64,000 bases of DNA from CAVQBJ01 sp963710725 (lineage in GTDB: Bacteria > Actinomycetota > Thermoleophilia > Solirubrobacterales > Solirubrobacteraceae): assembly GCA_963710725.1 (NCBI GenBank), contig CAVQBJ010000008.1:1240001-1304000 (forward strand), in the 5' to 3' direction. Numbering within the stretch: position 1 is the first letter of the stretch; every line of letters begins with the position of its first letter. Position numbers and translations under genes: made by a program. The notes under the pieces were generated by a model. That model was not told the origin of the DNA. It did no database searches and saw only the letters and a list, made by a program, of their open reading frames with translations. This document shows, in pieces, positions 54,860 to 62,460 of the stretch.

Positions 54860-56361
54860 ATGGTGCGAAGGCCGCCGCGTCCCCCGGTCGCGGCCGAGTT
54901 CGGGCGCGACACGCGGGGGCCTGAGGTCCCAAGGGCCCACCGGCGGACGGTGATCGTCGCGCTGGCGGCGATCGCGGCCGCCAGTGCCGCGGTCGCGGCG
55001 GTCGTCGCGAGCGACGTCTCCGGGCCGGCAGCCGCGAGCGGGCGGTCCCTCTCCACCGCCGGCGCCGTCGCCGTGCAGCGCCGCGATCTCGTGGCCACGG
55101 ATACCGAATCGGGCACGCTCGGCTACGCCGACCCGCAGACCGTATACAACCGGCTGAGCGGCACGATCACCTCTCTCCCCTCGGTCGGACAGGTGCTCCA
55201 GCCCGGCCAGACGCTCTACGAGGTCGACGACATGCCGGTCGTGCTGTTCGACGGCTCGACGCCGACGTGGCGCGATCTCGCGCCGGGCGTGAGCGATGGC
55301 CCCGACGTGCGTGAGCTCAATCGGGATCTGGCGGACCTGGGCTTCGACCCGTACGGGCAGATCGCGCTCGACGACGCTTGGCAGCCGGCGACGACCGACG
55401 CCGTCCGGCGCTGGCAGGGCTCGCTCGGCGAGTCGCAGACCGGCACGATCGCGCTCGGGCAGATCGTGTTCCTGCCCGGCGCGCAGCGGATCACGGCGGT
55501 CGACACCGTGCTCGGATCGACCGGCCAAGCGGCCAGCGGCGGCTCGCCCGGCTCGAGCACGACGTCCGCGCCACTCACGCCGCGGACCGCGTTCGTCGAC
55601 TTCTCCCCCGCCGCGGCAGGCCCCACGGGGCCGAGCGGGCCCTCGGGGCCGACCGGCGCGCGGCACCGACGACCCCGACGCACCACGGCGCAGGACCCCC
55701 CCAGGCAGGTACGCCAGCGACTCGCCGGAATCCTCTCGGCGCTCGAGGCGCTGCTGAAGGCCGAGGCCGCGCAGCCGAAGAGCGGCGCGCCGTCCCCGCC
55801 CGCTCGCCGGGGAACGCAACGCCGCCGGCCAGCTCGGGCGGGGGAGCGTCGGCGCAGGCGATCCTGCAGACGGCCTCGCCTCGCCTCGTCGTCAGCGTGG
55901 CGCTCGACGCGACCATGGGGAGCGAGGCGACGGTGGGCGCGGCGGTGACCGTCCAGCTGCCCGACGGAAGCACGGTCGACGGCCGGGTCACGCAAGTGAG
56001 CCCGGTCGCCCAGAGCAGCAGCGCTTCGACGGGCTCGAACGACGGCGGTAGCGGGTCTTCGGGCTCGCCACCGGCGACGACGATCCCGGTGACGGTCGCG
56101 CTCGGCGGCCAGGCGGCGACGACATCGGGGCTCGACCAGGCGACGGTGAGCGTCAGCTTCGAACAGCAGAAGGCGACCAACGTGCTGTCGGTGCCCGTCA
56201 CCGCGCTGCTCGCCACAGCCGGCGGCCGCTACGCCCTCCAGGAGGCCGCCGCGCCGCATCGGCTGATCGCCGTGTCGCCGGGCCTGTTCGCCGCCGGTTA
56301 CGTGCAGGTCTCGGGCGCCGGGCTGTATGGCGGGCTGCAGGTCACGGACTCCCAGGGCTGA
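54860..56361 (+). CDS. Peptidoglycan-binding efflux adaptor (HlyD/MacA-like), one frameshift
   Basis: One N-terminal membrane helix (VIVALAAIAAASAAVAAVVA) is followed by GTLGYADPQTVYNRLSGTIT and TLYEVDDMPVVLFDGSTPTW. Then a PG_binding_1 domain (PDVRELNRDLADLGFDPYGQ, WQPATTDAVRRWQGSLG). The frame changes near 55800. The second half reads RLVVSVALDATMGSEATVGA, VTVQLPDGSTVDGRVTQVSP and LSVPVTALLATAGGRYALQE, the adaptor barrel. Adaptors of this kind link a MacB-type ABC exporter to cell-wall binding in Gram-positive bacteria. Joined length about 500 aa. Confidence 0.8.
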
Positions 56362-56388
56362 CGGGATCCCGGCGTCCCCGCACTCCGG

Positions 56389-57042
56389 CTGCAAGACGCG
56401 ACGAAGGAGTACCCGGGAGACGTCCGTGCGCTGCGGAGCGTGAGCGTGGAGTTCGCCGCCGGCGAGCAGGTCGCAGTGGTCGGTCCGTCGGGCTCGGGCA
56501 AGACGACGATGCTCACGGTGCTGGGCACCCTGGAGCGGGTCACCGCGGGCCGGGTGCAGGTCATCGGACGCGACGTCGTGCAGGCCACGGACTCCGAGCT
56601 CGCCGGCCTGCGCGCTCACCGGATCGGCTTCGTGTTCCAGGACTTCCACCTCCAGGACGCGCTGAGCGCGATCGACAACGTGGCGAACGGGATGCTGTAC
56701 ACCGGGGCTCCGGCTCGCGAACGACGAGCGGCGGCCCGGGCCGCGCTCGCACGGGTCGGGCTCGACCACCGCCTCGGGCATCGCCCGCCGCAGATGTCGG
56801 GAGGCGAGCGCCAGCGGGTCGCCATCGCGCGAGCGATCGCAAAGCGCCCGGTCATCATCCTGGCCGACGAGCCCACCGGGAACCTCGACTCCAAGTCCGG
56901 CGAGCAGGTGATCGCCCTCCTGCATGGTCTCGGCCGACGGCGCCACGCTCGTGCTCATCACCCACGACCGCGCGTCGCCGAGAGCTTCCCTCGATACGTC
57001 GCCATGAGCGACGGAGAAATCGTCCGGGACGAGCAGCGGTGA
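56389..57042 (+). CDS. ABC transporter ATP-binding protein (MacB/LolD-type), internal indels
   Basis: Walker A GPSGSGKTTMLTVLGTLERV, Q-loop IGFVFQDFHLQDALSAIDNV, signature QMSGGERQRVAIARAI and Walker B ILADEPTGNLDSKSG are all present. The conserved A-loop (KEYPGD) lies before the first usual start (GTG 56440), so the real start is probably near 56389 (a CTG) or was damaged. Between about 56930 and 56985 the translation in the main frame is nonsense, but in a neighbouring frame it reads SADGATLVLITHDRA, the H-switch. Two compensating indels therefore hide a normal C-terminus. It powers the permease that follows at an overlapping GTGA. Confidence 0.85.
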   Translation: MQDATKEYPGDVRALRSVSVEFAAGEQVAVVGPSGSGKTTMLTVLGTLERVTAGRVQVIGRDVVQATDSELAGLRAHRIGFVFQDFHLQDALSAIDNVANGMLYTGAPARERRAAARAALARVGLDHRLGHRPPQMSGGERQRVAIARAIAKRPVIILADEPTGNLDSKSGEQVIALLHGLGRRRHARAHHPRPRVAESFPRYVAMSDGEIVRDEQR

Positions 57043-58281
57043 GCTGGGCCGCCCACGCACCGCGGTCTTCGGCGCGACGGCCTCGCCCCGCCGACGCCGC
57101 GCGGCTGCCCCCGCGCGAGCTGATGTCCGTCGCGCTGCAGGGGATGCGCACGCGCCGGCTGCGGGCGTCGCTGTCCGCGCTCGGGATCGCCATCGGCATC
57201 GGTGCGATGGTCGCGGTCGTCGGCGTGTCGGCCTCCAGTCAGGCCAATCTGCTCGCCGAGATCGACACCATCGGCCCCAACCTGCTCACCGTGATGCCCG
57301 GCCAGACCTTCGCCGGAGGCAGCGGCGTCCTGCCGAGCACGGCGGTGGCATCGATCCTGCACATGGCGTCGGTCCAGCGAGCCTCGGCCGTCTACCAGAT
57401 CCCCCAGGCCGACGGTCTTGCGAAACGCCTACGTGCCCACCGACCAGACGGGCGGGCTCGGCGTCGACGCGACCGACCCCGGCCTGCTCGCCGCGGTCGG
57501 CGGCACGCTCGCCACGGGGCGGTTCCTGAGCGCGGCCACCGTGAGCTACCCCACGGTCGTCCTCGGCGCGCAGGCGGCAAGCACGCTCCAGATCCTCGGC
57601 GTGAGCGGCCGCATCCAGCTGTTCATCGGCGGGACCTGGTTCACGGTCATCGGGATCCTCCAGCCGGTGCTCCTCGACCCCGACCTCGACAGCACCGCGT
57701 TCATCGGCCTGCCGGTGGCCGAGCGCGTGTTCCAGACCGAGCCGAACCCGTCCGAGATCTACGTCCGCGCGGACGAGAATGCGGTGACGCAGACCTCGAA
57801 CCTGCTCGCCCCGACGGCCGACCCCCAGAGTCCCGATGGGGTCACGGTGAACGTGCCCTCCGACGCCCTCGAGGCCCGCGCGGCCGCCAACGGGCAGTTC
57901 ACCACCCTGCTCCTCGGGCTCGGAGCGGTGGCCCTGCTCGTCGGCGCGATCGGGATCGCCAACATCATGGTCATCTCGGTGCTCGAGCGGCGAGGCGAGA
58001 TCGGGTTGCGCCGCGCGCTCGGTGCCACCCGACGGCACATCACGCTCCAGTTCGTCGCCGAGTCGGCGCTGCTCGCCGGGCTCGGCGGGATGGCCGGGCT
58101 GCTGCTCGGTGCGCTCGCGACGCTCATCTACTCGCTCGTCCAGGGGCAGCCCACCGTCATCCCCGGCTACGCGCTGATCGCGGCCCCGGCCGCCGGACTG
58201 GCGATCGGGATCGTCTCCGGGATCTACCCCGCCGCGAAGGCCGCGCGCCTCAGCCCGACCGAGGCCCTGCGTACGAGCTGA
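57039..58281 (+). CDS. MacB/FtsX-type ABC transporter permease, one frameshift
   Basis: GTG at 57039 overlaps the ATPase stop. The first helix lies in LRASLSALGIAIGIGAMVAV. A large extracellular domain follows, broken near 57418 between YQIPQADGLA and NAYVPTDQTGGLGVDATDPG. Three further helices near the end (LLLGLGAVALLVGAIGIANI, LLAGLGGMAGLLLGALATLI) and the coupling segment LERRGEIGLRRALGATRRHI are FtsX-family hallmarks. It ends TEALRTS. Exports peptides, lipids or drugs with the adaptor; in this regulatory setting a role in antimicrobial resistance or envelope stress is likely but unproven. Confidence 0.85.
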
Positions 58282-58341
58282 CGGCCGCGACTACCTCATT
58301 TCGGGGTCAAGTCGCCCTTCCGCCCGCCGAGGACGGGAGGG

Positions 58342-60168
58342 ATGCTCCGCCGCGCGCTGATCGTATCCGTGCTGCTCGTCCTCGGGCCCCTGGCGGGCAC
58401 CGCGTCGGCCACGATCGTGTTCAGCGCGCCGGTGTCGAGCAACACCTACATCAACAACGTCCTCGCGAGTTGGAGCGTCTCGACTGCGCCGCAAGCCGGG
58501 TCGGTCCAGATGGTCTGGACCTACGTCTCCGGGCCCTACACGGTCAGCCAGCCGGTGACGCTGACGCTGGCGAACGTCACCACGAGCACCACGAGCGGTT
58601 CGTTCTCGTTCAACCCGGCGGCGGTGACCACCGACGCCGCGCACTTCTCGGCCGCCAGCGGCGCGCTGCCGGACGGCAAATGGAACGTCTACATGCGCTA
58701 CGTGCAGAACAGCAACAGCGTCACGCTGCAGTCCTCCACGGTGACGAACGTCACGATCTCCACCGCCACGGCGCCGCCGACGCTCACCTCGCCGGCCGCG
58801 AGCACCAGCGCTAACACGTTGCCCGTCACCTTCACACTGCCCGACGCGCCGTCCCTCTCGACTCCGGTGACGCTGTCGCTTACCAACACCACCACGAGCG
58901 CCGTATCCGTGCTGACGCTGGCCAGCCGTTCGCAGTCGCAGACGTTCACGCTCGACCCGTCCGACCTCGCGGCGAACACCGCCGCGGTCACGTCCGTGAG
59001 CGGCCCCACGGCGCTGAGCGACGGCACCTACGACGTGTCGCTGTCCTACGCCGACACGAACGGCCATCCGGTCGCGACGACCACGAACGACAGCTGGGTC
59101 CTCGACCGTACGACCCAGGCGCCGACGCTTCTCGCACCGGCATCGGGCGGCGCGTCCGGGCGCCCGATCGCGGTCCGCTATTCGCTCCCCGAAGCCGCCC
59201 TGTCCGGCTCGGTCAGCCTCGTCTTCACCGGCCCCGAGACGGTGACGCTCACGCTCGGCGACACCTCGGCGGGAACGCACACCTTGTCGCTGAACCCGAC
59301 CGGGCTCGCCTCCTCGGCGGACGTGACCGCGGTCAGTCCGACCGGGGCGACGCTGACCAGCGGCACGTACAACGTGACCGTGTCCTACCAGGATGCCCTC
59401 GGCAACCCGACCGCGAGTGCGGCCAGCTCGGGGGTCGCGCTCAACCTCAGCACGGCGCCGCCCGTGATCACGACACCGACGACGGGAGCGACGGCGTCGA
59501 CGGATCTACCGGTTTCCTTCACGCTGCCCTCCCCGGTCCTCGCCAACAGCACGACCGTGTCGCTCAGCGGCCCCGCCGGCCTGCAGCTCTCGGTGCCCAA
59601 CGCGAGCAGCGGCACCAACACCGTGAGCGTTCCCGTGTGCTCGCTCCCGGCGGGGAGCTACACCCTGACCGTGACCTACAGCGACCAGGCGGGCGACCCG
59701 GCGGCGAGCACGACGACGAATGGCATCCAGGTGACGTCGTGCGCGAGCGGCTCGGGGTCGTCAACCACGAGCGGCTCGGGTACCTCGACGCCGGCCGGTT
59801 CCACGCCGGCAGGCCCCGGACCGGGCGGCAGCGGGCCGGCTCGGTCCGCGGCGGCGCCGACCGCCGGCCGGCCGCACATACGCTGGCGCGTCAGCACGCG
59901 CGGCGGCGTCCTGCACGTTCGGGCGACCTTCTTCGCCGTGCCCGGGGCCGTGCGCTACGTGCTGCATGTGAGCCGGGCGAACGTCACCCACAGCTACGCC
60001 TGCCATCTCGCGCATGGGGCGATCGTCTGTCGTGGCCCGGTGGGGCCCATCGATCCCGCGCCTTCGTCGCCGCCTCGACGCATGGCCGTCATCGGGTTCG
60101 ATGCGCAGAACGCCGTCGTGTTCTTGGAGCCGCCGCCGGCGATCGTTCCGGCCGCGGCGCCGGCCTGA
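58342..60168 (+). CDS. Secreted Ig-like repeat protein
   Basis: 608 aa. A GGGAGG ribosome-binding site and signal peptide (LIVSVLLVLGPLAGTASA) are followed by four repeats of about 95-110 aa: SAPVSSNTYINNVLASWSVS, PPTLTSPAASTSANTLPVTF, APTLLAPASGGASGRPIAVR and PPVITTPTTGATASTDLPVS, each with LPVTF-type and L-x-x-G-x-Y-x-V-x-x-x-Y strands. A Ser/Gly/Thr linker and a C-terminal domain with one Cys pair (YACHLAHGAIVC) end the protein. No enzyme motif; probably a surface or matrix protein. Frame intact. Confidence 0.72.
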   Translation: MLRRALIVSVLLVLGPLAGTASATIVFSAPVSSNTYINNVLASWSVSTAPQAGSVQMVWTYVSGPYTVSQPVTLTLANVTTSTTSGSFSFNPAAVTTDAAHFSAASGALPDGKWNVYMRYVQNSNSVTLQSSTVTNVTISTATAPPTLTSPAASTSANTLPVTFTLPDAPSLSTPVTLSLTNTTTSAVSVLTLASRSQSQTFTLDPSDLAANTAAVTSVSGPTALSDGTYDVSLSYADTNGHPVATTTNDSWVLDRTTQAPTLLAPASGGASGRPIAVRYSLPEAALSGSVSLVFTGPETVTLTLGDTSAGTHTLSLNPTGLASSADVTAVSPTGATLTSGTYNVTVSYQDALGNPTASAASSGVALNLSTAPPVITTPTTGATASTDLPVSFTLPSPVLANSTTVSLSGPAGLQLSVPNASSGTNTVSVPVCSLPAGSYTLTVTYSDQAGDPAASTTTNGIQVTSCASGSGSSTTSGSGTSTPAGSTPAGPGPGGSGPARSAAAPTAGRPHIRWRVSTRGGVLHVRATFFAVPGAVRYVLHVSRANVTHSYACHLAHGAIVCRGPVGPIDPAPSSPPRRMAVIGFDAQNAVVFLEPPPAIVPAAAPA

Positions 60169-60183
60169 GGCCGGCCGGCGGCC

Positions 60184-60221
60184 GGCTGTGGCCCGCCGCA
60201 CACGCGCGACGGGCCACAGCC
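60184..60221. terminator. Bidirectional stem-loop terminator
   Basis: GGCTGTGGCCCG (60184-60195) and CGGGCCACAGCC (60210-60221) are perfect 12-base complements with a 14-base loop, placed between the convergent Ig-repeat and arylsulfotransferase genes. No T-run, as usual in GC-rich actinobacteria. Confidence 0.8.
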
Positions 60222-60243
60222 ATTCGCCTCCTGAGCCGGCCGG

Positions 60244-61542
60244 CTAGCCGCGGTCGCCGAGCCCGAAGAGCGGCGCACCCCAGCCCAGGCCGCCCCCGCG
60301 CGGATGAGCCGCGCCGGCGCCCCACGGCAGCAGGTAGGCCCGGTAGGTGTTCACGCCGGCCGGGAACCCGGCGTTGAACACGAGCTGGCCGGCGCGGTCG
60401 AACTCCGAGAAATACGGCAGCGCGCCCCAGCCGACGAACAGGTCACCGCTATCGGTCGTCTGGGCATTGCCCTGCGACGCGGCGGCGAGACCCTCGGGCT
60501 GGTCGTCGGACGCCACGAGCGTGGCGGTGTGGGCCTGCTGATCGAGACGCACGGTCACCGCCCGGCTGTATGGGAGCAACGGCGTGCCCGACGACTCGTT
60601 ATCGAAGAACGTGTACAGCCCATGGCCGAGCGCCTCCGGATCGTGCTGCCACGCGAAGATCTCCCCGGCGCTGTCGAGCGTCTGCCCCGGCGCGGCGACG
60701 AGGCTGAAGCTGCTGTCCTTGCCGCCGAGCTGCCAGATCGTGTTCCCCGTGAAGCGGCTGACCTTGTACGTCGTCCACGTGTCGCGGGCATCGATCAGCA
60801 GGTTGCCGTCGGTGTCGAGGTGCACGGCGTTGATGTGGAACCAATCCCACGGCGTGCTCGGCGACGCCGGCAGCGGCTGCTCGCTCTGGGAGAACGGGAC
60901 GTGGTCTTCGCTGTTCCACTGGAAGAGCACCTTGCCCGTCGCGATGTCGATCTCCTGGACGACACCGTTGATCACCGTCTGGTTGGCCGGTCCCCCGATC
61001 GAGGTCAGGTTCGCCGTCGCGGTCGTGTAGGACAGGATGAGCGCGGTGTTCCACGGGGTGATGAGGAACTCGTGCCCGTCGGCGCTCAGGCCGTTGCCGG
61101 CGTTCACCTCGGCGATCGGCTGGAACTGATCGTTGTAGATGTAGTCGGTGCCGCTCGACAGGCCGCCCAGCCCCGTGCCCTGCCACCACGTGAGCACCGG
61201 GCGCCCGAGGTAGGTCTGCGTTCGGAAGTCGGACGCCGTCTGGCCCTGCGGGATCGCGTGGAACCAGACGACGTTGCCCTGCCGGTCGAGGATCTCGGGC
61301 CCGTTGGCGTACGTGCTCGTGTCACCGGTCGGGGTGATGAAGATGTCGCCCTGGTCGAGGGGACCGTTCGCGGTGAGGATCGACACCGGCGGTGGCGCCG
61401 TCGGTGTCGCCGCCTCGGCTGGGGTGGTCGCGGCGAGCGCCGTCGAGAGGAGCACGGCGATGATCGATGCGGCGGCGCCGAAGGCCCGGCGCGTTCGCCA
61501 CCCCCGGTTCGGGAAGGCGTTCGATGTGAGGGATCGGGGCAT
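60244..61542 (-). CDS. Secreted arylsulfotransferase (ASST) family protein
   Basis: 432 aa. A signal peptide (ASIIAVLLSTALAATTPAEA) precedes a six-bladed propeller-like sequence: ILDRQGNVVWFHAIPQGQTA, GTDYIYNDQFQPIAEVNAGN, VNGVVQEIDIATGKVLFQWN, DWFHINAVHLDTDGNLLIDA and IFAWQHDPEALGHGLYTFFD. These are arylsulfotransferase (PF14269-type) hallmarks, including HINAVHLDTDGN and the repeated GDIF/NLLI strands. Such enzymes move sulfate between phenols; catalytic His in HIN and HD segments fit. Ribosome-binding site AAAGGAA precedes the ATG. Acts outside the cell; frame intact. Confidence 0.88.
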   Translation of the reverse strand: MPRSLTSNAFPNRGWRTRRAFGAAASIIAVLLSTALAATTPAEAATPTAPPPVSILTANGPLDQGDIFITPTGDTSTYANGPEILDRQGNVVWFHAIPQGQTASDFRTQTYLGRPVLTWWQGTGLGGLSSGTDYIYNDQFQPIAEVNAGNGLSADGHEFLITPWNTALILSYTTATANLTSIGGPANQTVINGVVQEIDIATGKVLFQWNSEDHVPFSQSEQPLPASPSTPWDWFHINAVHLDTDGNLLIDARDTWTTYKVSRFTGNTIWQLGGKDSSFSLVAAPGQTLDSAGEIFAWQHDPEALGHGLYTFFDNESSGTPLLPYSRAVTVRLDQQAHTATLVASDDQPEGLAAASQGNAQTTDSGDLFVGWGALPYFSEFDRAGQLVFNAGFPAGVNTYRAYLLPWGAGAAHPRGGGLGWGAPLFGLGDRG

Positions 61543-61977
61543 CGTGCTGGTTCCTTTCTGGTTTTGATGTGAGGGAGCTGCGGGTTCGAGCCGGCGAGAC
61601 CGCGCGAGCGATCGGCGCTTCGAAGCCGCGCGCGGATCGGAGGCTCGGCTCGCGGCCGGCCCCGGTCCGTACGGCGCATCGGCGAGCCGACGCCTCGGGC
61701 GTCAGCCGCAGTTACATCGCCGCGGCATGCGATCCGGCGTCCACGCACGGCGGAGCGAGAGACCCGTCAGGGTCGTCGCGTCCAGAGTGTCGGGGGGCGT
61801 TACAGCCGGCATCGTGTGGGCAGCGTAGCACAATTGTAGATAAAGTCCGTCGACTTTATGAGCTTTACGGATCGGAGGCCTGATCTGGGTGACCGAGCTG
61901 CCGCGGCCCCGCCGCGAAGGAGGCGGTGATGAGCCGACCGGCACGCCCCTACCCCCACAGCGCTAGGCTGCGCTCAT
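61543..61977. other. Intergenic, 435 bases, divergent promoters
   Basis: The region separates the arylsulfotransferase gene (minus) from the NTF2-like gene (plus). Its only striking element is an AT-rich patch with an inverted repeat (listed separately). A minus-strand frame encoding a 36-residue Cys-containing peptide (61702-61811) is open but has no supporting similarity. Confidence 0.45.
61834..61860. promoter_or_regulatory. Candidate operator/promoter, AT-rich inverted repeat
   Basis: ATAAAGT (61840-61846) and ACTTTAT (61853-61859) are perfect complements around CCGTCG, immediately after TTGTAG (61834-61839), a -35-like hexamer; TTTATG at 61855-61860 could serve as -10. The AT-rich patch is unusual for this DNA and suggests a repressor site. 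Confidence 0.4.
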
Positions 61978-62460
61978 ATGTCCTCGACGAGCTCGAGCGG
62001 CGAGCGTGAACAGACCCCGATCCGGGGTTCGGCTGGCGCCGCGCGCGAGTCGCCGATCGCGGTAGCGCTCGAGGCGATCGACGCCCTCGACGTCGAGGCG
62101 TTCGTGTCCCTGTTCGCGCCCGACGGCCAGCTGCTCACGCTCGACAACCGGGTGGCGACGAACGCCGTCGAGCTGCGCGCGGTGATCGGCGGGTTCGCTG
62201 CTCAGCTACGCACGACGACGCACCGGATCACCGCCGCGTGGCACCCCGAGGAGGCGGTCTGGATCGCCGAGCTCGAGGCGACCTACGAGCTGACGGACTT
62301 CGCCCGGCTGGGCCCGCTGCCCCGCGCGATCGTGCTGCGCACCGCCCCGGCCGGGATCGCCCGGCTGAGCTTCTACGGACAGCACGAGCTGCCGCTCAGC
62401 GAGTCCCATCGGTCGTTCCAGGAGGTGCGGGCCGGCCGGCACTGGCTGCCGACGCTTTGA
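61978..62460 (+). CDS. NTF2-like/SnoaL-like domain protein
   Basis: 160 aa: SPIAVALEAIDALDVEAFVS and LFAPDGQLLTLDNRVATNAV are typical of the first helices and strand of the NTF2-like fold, then HRITAAWHPEEAVWIAELEA and TYELTDFARLGPLPRAIVLR, ending RLSFYGQHELP. These small alpha-beta cone domains are enzymes (isomerases, hydrolases) or binding modules, and the role here is unknown. Start at an ATG; the last 65 bases overlap the GH65 gene running the other way. Confidence 0.75.
   Translation: MSSTSSSGEREQTPIRGSAGAARESPIAVALEAIDALDVEAFVSLFAPDGQLLTLDNRVATNAVELRAVIGGFAAQLRTTTHRITAAWHPEEAVWIAELEATYELTDFARLGPLPRAIVLRTAPAGIARLSFYGQHELPLSESHRSFQEVRAGRHWLPTL

Noticed and set aside
61702..61811. 36-residue Cys-containing peptide as a small RiPP precursor
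   Set aside because: Has CNC at its end but no nearby modification or export genes and no similarity; left as chance.
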